Origin: an uncultured Deferribacteraceae bacterium | Lineage (GTDB): Bacteria > Chrysiogenota > Deferribacteres > Deferribacterales > Mucispirillaceae | NCBI GenBank assembly: GCA_947039395.1 | Contig: CAMQYS010000005.1 | Location: 1-64,000 of the forward strand | DNA length: 64,000 bases | Direction of reading: 5' to 3' | In this document: positions 1-8,318 of the stretch, piece by piece | Layout of the letters: the number at the start of each line of letters is the position of its first letter | How positions within the stretch are numbered: position 1 is the stretch's first letter | Translations under genes and position numbers: made by a program | The notes under the pieces: generated by a model | Told to the model about the DNA's origin: nothing | The model's database searches: none | What the model saw: only the letters and a program-made list of their open reading frames with translations

Positions 1-54
1 TATCAGTTATATCAGTTATATCAGTTATATCAGTTATATCAGTTATATCAGTTA
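1..54 (-). repeat. 9-bp coding tandem repeat (I-T-D)n, continuing past the window edge
   Basis: Six perfect copies of the 9-mer tatcagtta occupy the first 54 bases. On the minus strand, in the frame of the TPR protein, each unit reads ATA ACT GAT (Ile-Thr-Asp). The array runs off the left edge, so total copy number is unknown. A 9-bp unit keeps the frame when copies are gained or lost. Confidence 0.9.
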
Positions 55-1738
55 TGCTATTGTCATTATTCAAGCTGGCTATATCATTATGGATAGTTGT
101 ATTAAGTTCTTCTTGAGAGTTTATATTCTCAAAACTAAAAAGTGATTCATTTTCTGATTTTTCTGTATCATACTTAGATTTTTGAATATTATTAAGAGCG
201 TTCAATTCATGAGTATTTTCGATGTCTTCATCACTTTCATCTGTAACTGTAGAAATGTTTTTAGAAGCGACGCTATCTTCAACCTTATTTGTAGTTCTAT
301 CTATTTTATCTTTATCTGCTCCAAATGTATCTATATCTGTATTTACAGATGATAATATCTCTGAAAATATATCATCTTGATGAAAAGGTATCTCATCTCC
401 TAAGTCGATAGAGATAGGCTGGTTTGAGATATTTTCATTTGATGAGAGAAAGTAATCATCATCTTCATCAGAACGGAAATTAGGATAATGTTCAATTTGA
501 TTATCATTTTGAATATCATATAAGTTGACTAAAATATTACCAGTACGATTATCTAAATAGATATCATTATCAAGCTGGAGAGGTTCACGACTTTTTGTAA
601 CCTCTTCAAGATCATCTGCTAATCCCAAGATATCTGAATTATCTTTCATGCTAGTTGTATCGTCTACTGCTTCAAGCAAACTGGCTAGTTCACTTTCAGG
701 AGAGTTTTTTCTATCTTGTGTATTAGAAACAGATTTATTTGTATTACTACTATATTGTTCATCATCAAATGTATTTGTATCTACAACTGATAACAATGCG
801 TTGAATTCATCTTCAGTTATTAATTTGTCATCAATAACTTTTTCTTCAGTATTATTAGTATCTGTAATATCTAAGTTGACAAGATCAGAGTTATTATCTT
901 CAAAACCAACTGTTGAACTATCATTTACTTCATTATCTATAGTATTCTCACTTATTTTTTCTTCGTACGCACTGATCTGTTTCATATCAAGCTTATCGGT
1001 GGTATTTTTCTGAGTAGTTAGGTTGGTAGTAAGATCTTCATTTACCTCTTGTTCTGGTTCAATATATATAGACTCGCTTGGTAATTCCTCAATATTTTGT
1101 TTCTTTGAGGCAGTATTTTTACTTATCTCTTCCAATTTAATTAAAGATGTATCTATAAAATTATCGATATAATCTTCATCGAATTTAGCATCATTTCCTT
1201 CAATATCTTTAGCTAGATCTTCTATCATTAATTCAGCATTTTTAATACTTTGAGATATATCAGAAAAACTTGTTGCTCCTTCAACCTTGAGACTTTCTTT
1301 TTTAGGATTTTTATTTTTGGCTGCAAGAATTTGATCAAGATCAATACTCTCTCCAAGATCGGTTAGGCTCTCTAAAAGTTCTTCATCTTCAGGAGCTAAG
1401 AAGTACGCTGCTTTATAATACTTTATGGCACTGTCGTTATTGTTTAACTGCCTCATTGTAAAGGCTAACAGTTTAAGTGCTTTATAATTATCTTCATCTT
1501 CAGAAATAACTTCAAAAAGTATCTCTTTAGCGATATCAAGTTCGCCTAGATATACATACCCTTCAGCCAATAATGTTTTTGTTGGACAATGGTTTGGAAA
1601 TAGTTCTAAAGCGGTATTGCATACAGCAATAGCTTCTTCATATTTCTCTAACTTTAGATACGATAATGCTATCGGCAAATGATATTTAGAAGTTTTTTTC
1701 TCTTCTAATTTATCAATGAAATAGCTAAGGTTTGACAT
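1..1738 (-). CDS. TPR-repeat protein with acidic low-complexity tail (C-terminus off the left edge)
   Basis: An open minus-strand frame begins at an ATG at 1738 and runs without a stop to the window edge (about 579 codons seen). Residues 1 to about 130 form tetratricopeptide helices, for example the stretches YLKLEKYEEAIAVCNTALEL and LGELDIAKEIL, so a protein-protein scaffold is likely. The remainder is hydrophilic, rich in D, E, N, S and T, without recognisable domains, and ends at the edge in repeated I-T-D triplets. No signal peptide or membrane segment is visible, so it is probably cytoplasmic. It lies downstream of aroB on the same strand but is separated from it by about 360 bp. TPR fold confident; function unknown. 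Confidence 0.75.
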   Translation of the reverse strand, partial: MSNLSYFIDKLEEKKTSKYHLPIALSYLKLEKYEEAIAVCNTALELFPNHCPTKTLLAEGYVYLGELDIAKEILFEVISEDEDNYKALKLLAFTMRQLNNNDSAIKYYKAAYFLAPEDEELLESLTDLGESIDLDQILAAKNKNPKKESLKVEGATSFSDISQSIKNAELMIEDLAKDIEGNDAKFDEDYIDNFIDTSLIKLEEISKNTASKKQNIEELPSESIYIEPEQEVNEDLTTNLTTQKNTTDKLDMKQISAYEEKISENTIDNEVNDSSTVGFEDNNSDLVNLDITDTNNTEEKVIDDKLITEDEFNALLSVVDTNTFDDEQYSSNTNKSVSNTQDRKNSPESELASLLEAVDDTTSMKDNSDILGLADDLEEVTKSREPLQLDNDIYLDNRTGNILVNLYDIQNDNQIEHYPNFRSDEDDDYFLSSNENISNQPISIDLGDEIPFHQDDIFSEILSSVNTDIDTFGADKDKIDRTTNKVEDSVASKNISTVTDESDEDIENTHELNALNNIQKSKYDTEKSENESLFSFENINSQEELNTTIHNDIASLNNDNSITDITDITDITDITDITD

Positions 1739-2101
1739 ATACCTTGCGTATACACGTTCGTCCAAATAATCACCTATTGATTTTATTTATTCGTAAAAGT
1801 TTTATTCATTTCGTCTATAACATTATTTTAGTATATACTATAGAGCTGGGTGATATTATAATTATATATCCAACAGAGAGCTTTAATAAAGATATATTAA
1901 ATATATCGGGTTTCCGTAAGCCATATATACCTGTACAAATAGGGGGTATTCATATCGTTAATATAAAAAAATATCAACCATATTATATTTCTGTTAGTAT
2001 CTAATTATCTACATATCGTCCAAATAATCTACTAATGAATATTATTTATAAATATACAGTATCTATTAAAATATTGTATTATTAATTATTATACTAAAAT
2101 A
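1739..2101. other. Intergenic gap aroB/TPR gene with an imperfect direct repeat
   Basis: These 363 bases hold no gene I can support. A plus-strand frame of 90 codons (1732-2004) is open, but it has no clear ribosome site, overlaps the TPR start codon and is compositionally weak. The 13-mer cgtccaaataatc occurs at 1759 and again at 2017, each followed by a further ~19 bases of similar sequence, so the interior may be an insertion or duplication remnant. The promoter of the TPR gene, if separate from the aro operon, must lie here, but I see no convincing -35/-10 pair. Confidence 0.4.
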
Positions 2102-3160
2102 TCAATCATTAAAAATATTTAGTAGTAACTCTGCATCTATCTTTTCAACTATTTTACCTACCATATTTTCATCAGTTAAAACAAGTGTTATACCTTTTGA
2201 TGTAGATTTTTTATCTTTTAGCAGTGCAGACAAAAAGATATCAGTATTATTTATTTTATATTCTGTTTGATAGTTGAATCTTTTTAACATATCTAAAATT
2301 TTTATATATGCTTCTTCTTTTATATACCCTTTTTCTACACCGTATTTCATTTCATATATCATTCCAAGTGCTACTGCATATCCATGAGTTATCTGATTAT
2401 CTGAATCAATTTCTATTGCATGAGCTAATGTGTGTCCAAAATTTAATAGCATTCTTTTATTTGTTTCATAGGTATCTTCTTTTACTATATTAGATTTCAA
2501 AACACATGACTGCTCAATTATTTTTAGTAACAACTCTTGATCTCTATCTATTATGTTTTGATAGTTATCATATATTAGATTAAAGAAATCTATATCTGAT
2601 ATCGCAGCTACCTTAATTGTTTCTGCAAATCCATTTAAGAACTCTTCATCGTTTAATGTTTCAAGAAAGTTTATATCTATTATAACTTCTTTAGGTTGAT
2701 AGAAAGAGCCGATGATATTTTTTGCATCATCAAAATTAATACCTGTTTTCCCACCTATTGATGAATCAACCATTGATAGATATGTTGTTGGTATTTGAAT
2801 AAAGGGTATTCCTCTCATAAATATTGATGCGGCAAAACCTGTGATATCACCTGTTATTCCTCCACCTAGTGCTATTAAAGTACTTCCTCTTAAAGCATTA
2901 TTTTTAGATAAGAATTCTTCTATTTTAATTAACTCTTTAAATGTTTTATTTTTTTCATTAGCAGTAAAGATATAGACTCTATCTTTATCGTAAGGTAGTA
3001 GCTTACTATATATTTTAGATATATTTTCATCTACAATATATAACGGATTGAGGTTACTAGATTCATAGTAATTTAATTTCTCTTCAATTATAGAAGATGA
3101 AATAGTAATATCATAACTTAAATCTCTACTTACTATATTTTGTTTAATTAACTGTATCAT
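2102..3160 (-). CDS. aroB: 3-dehydroquinate synthase
   Basis: This 352-residue protein matches AroB, the NAD-dependent, metal-dependent enzyme that converts DAHP to 3-dehydroquinate, the second step of the shikimate pathway. Visible signatures are the nucleotide-binding stretch ALGGGITGDITGFAASIF, the substrate loop PTTYLSMVDSSIGGKTGIN, and metal-ligand regions around GFAETIK and the histidine-rich LLNFGHTLAHAIE, plus a second histidine in HGYAVALGM. Length is normal for the family. The start overlaps the end of aroK by 17 bp, implying translational coupling. Cytoplasmic. Confidence 0.97.
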   Translation of the reverse strand: MIQLIKQNIVSRDLSYDITISSSIIEEKLNYYESSNLNPLYIVDENISKIYSKLLPYDKDRVYIFTANEKNKTFKELIKIEEFLSKNNALRGSTLIALGGGITGDITGFAASIFMRGIPFIQIPTTYLSMVDSSIGGKTGINFDDAKNIIGSFYQPKEVIIDINFLETLNDEEFLNGFAETIKVAAISDIDFFNLIYDNYQNIIDRDQELLLKIIEQSCVLKSNIVKEDTYETNKRMLLNFGHTLAHAIEIDSDNQITHGYAVALGMIYEMKYGVEKGYIKEEAYIKILDMLKRFNYQTEYKINNTDIFLSALLKDKKSTSKGITLVLTDENMVGKIVEKIDAELLLNIFND

Positions 3161-3665
3161 TTACCTCTCCTAATATTACATCTATCACATTCTCAATAGT
3201 CATACTATCAGTATTTATCATGATATCTGAACCTATATAATAGAAAGCTCTTTTTTGTAGTAAGTTACTTATTTTATCTTCAAGATTACTACCTTCTAAA
3301 AGCGGTCTATTAGCACTATCATTACTTATTCTTTCAACGATAGTAGGGATAGATGCGATAAGTGATATTGTTGTTCCCATAGATTTCAATACTTGAAAAT
3401 TATCTTTATAAGTAACTGCTCCACCACCAGTTGATATAACATGATTTTTAAGATTAACTAAGCTATGAATAATTTCTCTCTCATGTTCTCTAAATTTCTC
3501 TTCGCCAACTTTTTTAAATAGTTGATCTATGCTACTTTTATACTTATCTTCTAATAGGTTATCTGTATCAATAAATACTTTACCTAACTTGCTTGCAAGC
3601 AGCTTGCCGATAGTTGATTTTCCTGTTGCCATAAATCCTATGAAGATTATATTGTTATCATTCAT
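3144..3665 (-). CDS. aroK: Shikimate kinase
   Basis: This 173-residue P-loop kinase phosphorylates shikimate at the 3-hydroxyl with ATP. It shows the Walker A motif GFMATGKST at residues 10-18, the D33-x-D35 shikimate/Mg contact, an arginine-rich region FREHEREII, the STGGGAV substrate loop and the lid-region RPLL. Length is typical. It sits between the PBP gene (25 bp upstream) and aroB (17 bp overlap), so shikimate genes are embedded in a mixed housekeeping operon. Confidence 0.96.
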   Translation of the reverse strand: MNDNNIIFIGFMATGKSTIGKLLASKLGKVFIDTDNLLEDKYKSSIDQLFKKVGEEKFREHEREIIHSLVNLKNHVISTGGGAVTYKDNFQVLKSMGTTISLIASIPTIVERISNDSANRPLLEGSNLEDKISNLLQKRAFYYIGSDIMINTDSMTIENVIDVILGEVNDTVN

Positions 3666-3689
3666 ACTTGTAGTACTCTCTTTATAATA

Positions 3690-5642
3690 TTAGTTATTGC
3701 TACTTGCTGGAATTGAAGCAGTTGTTGCAGGAGTATTGATTTTTCTTTCTTTTTTTACATCACTTTTTTTTAAAGCCTCAAGATAAGTGTTCCCTCTATT
3801 ATATGGCTCTACTTTTCCAGAATAGGTGTTTACTTTTTTTAATACTATTGAATTAGGCTTCTTTAAATAGAAAGACCGTAATGTAGGGTATAATTTTTTT
3901 TGTAACTTAGCAAGCATAGGAGCTACTACCTGTCCACCTGCATGACCGTCTCCCATACTTCTCATGTCATCATATCCTATCCATGCTACTGCAACGTATG
4001 GCCCGAATGAGACTACAGTCCATGCATCTTTATAATTGTTGGTTGTACCAGTTTTTGACGCAGTACCTGGAATTAATCTTGCTCCTCTTGCTGTTCCTGC
4101 ATTTGTTACTGATTGCATGATATATAATGTTTGGTATGCAGAAGCGGCATCAACTACTCTATGTGGTTTCTCTTTCATGTCAAATACTTTACCATCGTAT
4201 GTCATTGATTGAATAAATTGAGGTTTCTGTTTAATACCTAAATTAGCGATCGTTGAAAAAATTTCTGTAGCATTGATAGGAGTCATAGGTATAGCACCTA
4301 GTGCCATTGCATGATAAGCAGGAACTCTACCTTCCATTCCTAAATTTTCTGCCATTTTACTAACTTTACCAAGCCCTACATTTTCTGCTAATTTAACAGT
4401 CGCATTATTTAATGAGTGTACAAGCCCTGATCTAACTAATATACCACCATGAAATATTGATAAATAGTTTCTAGGTCTATATGTAGATCTCCCTGCTTTG
4501 AATGTATATGGTCTATCAACTATTCTATCAGTTGGAGATACCCCATTTGCAAATGCTGTTAAATAAACAATAGGTTTAAAGATTGATCCAGGTTGTCTTC
4601 TTAGTGAGAAAGCTCTATTTGTTAATGATCTTGAATACCTACTTCCAACGGCTGCCTCAATCGTACCAGTATCTTTATTAGCTATAACTAAAACAGCTTG
4701 TTTATTGATATCATTTTTTGGCATATAGTCGCTAAAAATTTGTTCAACAAGTGCTGTCATTGATTTATTATAAGATGTATATATTTTTAAACTTTTCTCT
4801 TCAACATCTATTAATGGATTTTTTGCAATTTCTTTAAGTATATAGTTTGTAAATCCAGGATCGTAATTGATCACTTCATCTTCATAGTTTAAAACTACTG
4901 CTGTACTTAATTCTTTTTGATATCTCTCTCTTGATATAAGTCCTGACTCATATACTGTGCGTAAGCTTTTTCTTGCATTTTTTTCTAGTAGTTGGTGTGA
5001 ATTGCTATCTGATACTTTAATAATCCTCATAGAGATAAGATATGATAGTTCTAATAATGATAGATCGCTAACCTCTTTAGAAAAATAGTAATCACTAGCA
5101 GCAGCGATACCGTATATCTTTTCTCCATATTCGAAATTATCAAGATAAATTCTAGTTAATTGGCTATTGGTATACTTGTTTTTTATCTTATCTAAAGTAT
5201 ACCAATGAAGAACATCTCCATATAAACCATCAATCTTGCTATCTTTTAAAATATCTAATGCGATTATATTTAACACTTGTCCTTTAATAGAGTAGAGATC
5301 TATATCAAATTGATTCATCATCAGATATTTCCATAAGCTTACATTATAAGTATCTGTAAACTTTTTTCCTTCAGACAATGTATACTCTATTAGATAAGAT
5401 AGTAAGCTGATATCATAATCTATTGGGATATTTTTTTTATGTTGATAAAATCTTTTATAGATAAGGCTGTTACTATTATCATATATTTCTAGTACGATAT
5501 CTTCTTTAAAATCATCTTTGATTGTAACATTTGGTACAGATAATCGCAGATAGTTTAACTCACTTTTAAAATAAAAGTATCCACCTGTAGATACAATAAT
5601 AAGAAGTAATAGTATAGTTAAAAAGCCAGTTAATTTTCCCAT
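3690..5642 (-). CDS. Class A penicillin-binding protein, transpeptidase intact, transglycosylase motifs eroded
   Basis: The protein (650 aa) has an N-terminal membrane anchor (about residues 5-25), a GT51-like half (about 40-230) and a transpeptidase half with all three catalytic motifs: S353-I-F-K356, S410-L-N412 and K530-T-G532. The transpeptidase crosslinks peptidoglycan stem peptides in the periplasm. In the GT51 half the order of elements is still readable (LTRIYLDNFEYGEKIYGIAAASDYYF matches the family's helix after the catalytic motifs), but the usual EDxxFxxHxG reads SEGKKFTDTYNVS and the GxSTITQQ motif reads KGQVLNIIALD. The polymerase half therefore looks inactive. The tail (after ~600) is a basic, proline/alanine/serine-rich stretch. 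It abuts rdgB with a 2-bp gap. Confidence 0.88.
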   Translation of the reverse strand: MGKLTGFLTILLLLIIVSTGGYFYFKSELNYLRLSVPNVTIKDDFKEDIVLEIYDNSNSLIYKRFYQHKKNIPIDYDISLLSYLIEYTLSEGKKFTDTYNVSLWKYLMMNQFDIDLYSIKGQVLNIIALDILKDSKIDGLYGDVLHWYTLDKIKNKYTNSQLTRIYLDNFEYGEKIYGIAAASDYYFSKEVSDLSLLELSYLISMRIIKVSDSNSHQLLEKNARKSLRTVYESGLISRERYQKELSTAVVLNYEDEVINYDPGFTNYILKEIAKNPLIDVEEKSLKIYTSYNKSMTALVEQIFSDYMPKNDINKQAVLVIANKDTGTIEAAVGSRYSRSLTNRAFSLRRQPGSIFKPIVYLTAFANGVSPTDRIVDRPYTFKAGRSTYRPRNYLSIFHGGILVRSGLVHSLNNATVKLAENVGLGKVSKMAENLGMEGRVPAYHAMALGAIPMTPINATEIFSTIANLGIKQKPQFIQSMTYDGKVFDMKEKPHRVVDAASAYQTLYIMQSVTNAGTARGARLIPGTASKTGTTNNYKDAWTVVSFGPYVAVAWIGYDDMRSMGDGHAGGQVVAPMLAKLQKKLYPTLRSFYLKKPNSIVLKKVNTYSGKVEPYNRGNTYLEALKKSDVKKERKINTPATTASIPASSNN

Positions 5643-5644
5643 AG

Positions 5645-6214
5645 TTAAATATTTTCCGTAACAAATTTCTTTAGTTTATAAAGGGCAGCCATTCTGTGAC
5701 TAATATTATTTTTTTCATTTGCTGAATATTCTGCAAGAGAACGTCCATCATCTAATAGAAAAATAGGATCGTATCCAAAACCGTTATTACCTACTATATT
5801 GTAAGATATATTTCCATTTAATATACCTTCGAAGTTTGCGATGATAACCCCATTTTTTGCTAATGAAATATTACATACAAAATAAGCTTTACGATTAGGA
5901 ACATCTTTCATATCGGATAAAAGTTGATTTATATTATCATTATCAGTTGCATTTTTATGAGCATATCTTGCAGAGAGTATACCAGGTTTGCCATCTAATC
6001 CATCGCATACTAATCCAGAATCATCTGCTATAACATAATCGTTTGGTACAAGAGTTGATAGATATTTAGACTTGATATCTGCATTCTCTTGAAATGTTGT
6101 ACCTGTTTCATCAATATCTGGTAGATTATTAAATGTTAATACCTCTGTATCTCTTAATATAGAAGATATCTCAATAACTTTATGTTTATTTTTTGTTGAT
6201 AAATATAATCTCAA
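5645..6214 (-). CDS. rdgB: RdgB/HAM1-type non-canonical purine NTP pyrophosphatase
   Basis: This 189-aa protein hydrolyses dITP, dHAPTP/XTP-type purine nucleotides to monophosphates and PPi, cleaning the nucleotide pool. Visible family motifs are the N-terminal STKNKHKVIEI nucleotide loop, the metal-binding ADDSGLVCDGLDGKPGILSARYA segment, the GFGYDPIF purine-binding motif and the SHR near the C-terminus. Length is normal. It is the second gene of the minus operon, 32 bp after the RlmD-like gene and 2 bp before the PBP gene. Confidence 0.95.
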   Translation of the reverse strand: MRLYLSTKNKHKVIEISSILRDTEVLTFNNLPDIDETGTTFQENADIKSKYLSTLVPNDYVIADDSGLVCDGLDGKPGILSARYAHKNATDNDNINQLLSDMKDVPNRKAYFVCNISLAKNGVIIANFEGILNGNISYNIVGNNGFGYDPIFLLDDGRSLAEYSANEKNNISHRMAALYKLKKFVTENI

Positions 6215-6246
6215 TTTACACCTTTTTATTATGTATCAATATAGCA

Positions 6247-7422
6247 CTATTTTCTTACTAATTTAGTTACAATTTCTATATGGTATGTATCTGGATATAG
6301 ATCAAAACAGTGCATATTTTCCATTTTATAATCATCTTCTAATCTAGTGATATCTCTTGCAAGCGTTGTTGGATCACAAGAAACATATATTATTTCTAAC
6401 GGCTTTAATCTTAATATTTCAGCAAGGACTCTTTTCTCTAATCCCTCTCTTGGAGGATCAAGAAAAATAACATCAATATTTTGAATGCTCTGCATATATG
6501 TATAGGCATCAATATTTTTTATATTAACCCCAGATAGCTCTGCAAGGTATGATGAGTTTTCATCGAACTCTACACCTGCTTTGTAATCACCTGCATTAAT
6601 AAGTCCTGATGTAAAGAAGCCAGTACCTGCGTATAGTTCCACGATTGATAAAGAACTACTAACTAATTCTACAGCATATTTTTGTAGATCATTTAAAAGA
6701 AAGTGATTACTCTGAAAAAAAGTATCTGGTCCTAAATTAACAGCACCGTAATGAGTATTGTATGCAGTTTTTTTCAACCCTGCTTTTCTTCCATTAACAG
6801 ATATTCCATCGAAAATACCTTCATAATTTACTTTTTTATAATTAACATTACTTATAAATGATGCAAGTGCTATGCCACTATCTGACTCAATAGCATATAG
6901 CTCTCCTATAATAGAAGGGTTTTTTTTAGCAAATAATTTTATTTTGTCGAATAATGATTTTTTTAATATAGGACATTCATCTACTTCGATAAAATCATTA
7001 CTTTTAAATTTATATAAACCGACTGTACCGTTTTGCACTTTAGCATATGTTCGTAATCTATAGTTGGCTTGAGGTGATGGAGTTATATCAAAATCTACGG
7101 CAGACTTATAGTTTCTAAGTGAGTTTTTAATAAACTTCTTTTTTATATCAAGTTGTGCTTCATACTCAATATGTGAGAAAGTACAACCACCACATATTCC
7201 ATATTTGTTACAGTTATTATTGTTTGATCTAAGTTCTGAAGGTGTAACAATATCTACTAATGATGCGTATGCGAGTGATTTTTTTGTTTCAGTTATTTTA
7301 CAATTTACTATATCTCCTTCAACAGTGTGTGGAATAAAAATAACCTTACCGTTGCTGTCTTTTGCAACTCCATAGCCACCGTAGGCAGTATCTATAATTT
7401 TAATATCTTTTATTATCTGCAT
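6247..7422 (-). CDS. rlmD: RlmD/TrmA-family RNA (uracil-5-)-methyltransferase
   Basis: A 391-aa protein with an N-terminal TRAM-like beta-barrel (about 1-55), an iron-sulfur cysteine cluster (NNCNKYGICGGCTFSH, around residues 70-85), and a C-terminal SAM-dependent domain. The latter has FFQSN, the SAM motif VELYAGTGFFTSGL, the DPPREGL motif and the catalytic-cysteine loop VSCDPTTLARD. This architecture fits 23S rRNA m5U methyltransferases (RlmC/RlmD) and the similar tRNA enzymes; I cannot tell the target base from sequence alone, so the symbol is tentative. Start chosen at 7422 because GGAG lies 7-8 bases upstream. Head of the minus operon, divergent from murI. Confidence 0.88.
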   Translation of the reverse strand: MQIIKDIKIIDTAYGGYGVAKDSNGKVIFIPHTVEGDIVNCKITETKKSLAYASLVDIVTPSELRSNNNNCNKYGICGGCTFSHIEYEAQLDIKKKFIKNSLRNYKSAVDFDITPSPQANYRLRTYAKVQNGTVGLYKFKSNDFIEVDECPILKKSLFDKIKLFAKKNPSIIGELYAIESDSGIALASFISNVNYKKVNYEGIFDGISVNGRKAGLKKTAYNTHYGAVNLGPDTFFQSNHFLLNDLQKYAVELVSSSLSIVELYAGTGFFTSGLINAGDYKAGVEFDENSSYLAELSGVNIKNIDAYTYMQSIQNIDVIFLDPPREGLEKRVLAEILRLKPLEIIYVSCDPTTLARDITRLEDDYKMENMHCFDLYPDTYHIEIVTKLVRK

Positions 7423-7553
7423 TTATATCTCCATAGATTGTTAGTATAGCATATTATTTTATCTTTAGGCATTATTTTTTATTCTAAATATATTGAAATA
7501 ATTTTTTATACGTTGTAACATATAGTTATAATTTTAATTATTTGGTGTACAAT

Positions 7554-8318
7554 ATGGCGTTAGGTGTTTTTGATTCAGGAATAGGTGGGCTAACAGTTTT
7601 TAAATCTATTGCTACTAGGTTTCCTAAGTTAGATATGATATATTTTGGAGATACAGCGAGAGTTCCATATGGTAATAAATCTCCTGAAACAATAGTTAGA
7701 TATACGCTTGAATGTACTAAGCATTTAATAGATAATTATAAGATAGATGCATTAGTGTTAGCATGTAACACAGCTTCATCTCATGCTTTAAAGACTTTGC
7801 ATGATGAGTTTCATATCCCTGTTTTGGGTGTGATTGATGCTGGTGTTAAAAATGCAGTTGATGTATCATCAAACAGAAAAGTTGCTGTGATTGCAACTCA
7901 CGCTACTATTAAATCAAAATCATATAATAAAGTTTTTCAATTGATGAATGAAAATATTGATATAGTCTCTCTTCCTTGTCCATTATTTGTTCCACTTGTT
8001 GAAGAAGCTCTTATTGATGGGGATATGGTGGAAACTATAGTTAGTGAGACATTAAAACCTATTAAGAATATCGGTATAGATACGATTATTTTAGGCTGTA
8101 CTCATTATCCTGTTTTGAAATCGGTTATCTCTAAAGTTATTCCTAATGTAAATATTGTTGATAGCACAACTTATATCGTTACAGATGTACTAGATCTAAA
8201 TATTAATCTTGAAGAGAGTGGCGTTAGAAAGATATTAATTACAGATGAGTCTCATGCGTTTAATTCACTTAAAAACATTCTTGTTGGCGATATAGATGTT
8301 GAGGTAATTAAGTTATAA
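7554..8318 (+). CDS. murI: Glutamate racemase
   Basis: The protein (254 aa) interconverts L- and D-glutamate for peptidoglycan synthesis. Both catalytic cysteines are present in their canonical contexts, LACNTASS and LGCTHYP, together with the N-terminal GVFDSGIGGLTV and GDTARVPYG motifs. I chose the ATG at 7554, which gives MALGVFDSG; a TTG at 7542 is also in frame, but ATG fits the family N-terminus. No strong Shine-Dalgarno is seen. Its last six bases are shared with the end of the convergent ankyrin gene. Confidence 0.96.
   Translation: MALGVFDSGIGGLTVFKSIATRFPKLDMIYFGDTARVPYGNKSPETIVRYTLECTKHLIDNYKIDALVLACNTASSHALKTLHDEFHIPVLGVIDAGVKNAVDVSSNRKVAVIATHATIKSKSYNKVFQLMNENIDIVSLPCPLFVPLVEEALIDGDMVETIVSETLKPIKNIGIDTIILGCTHYPVLKSVISKVIPNVNIVDSTTYIVTDVLDLNINLEESGVRKILITDESHAFNSLKNILVGDIDVEVIKL

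Noticed and set aside
1732-2004. A 90-codon plus-strand gene opposite the TPR start
   Set aside because: No ribosome site, overlap with the TPR start codon and no recognisable similarity; listed only as gap content.
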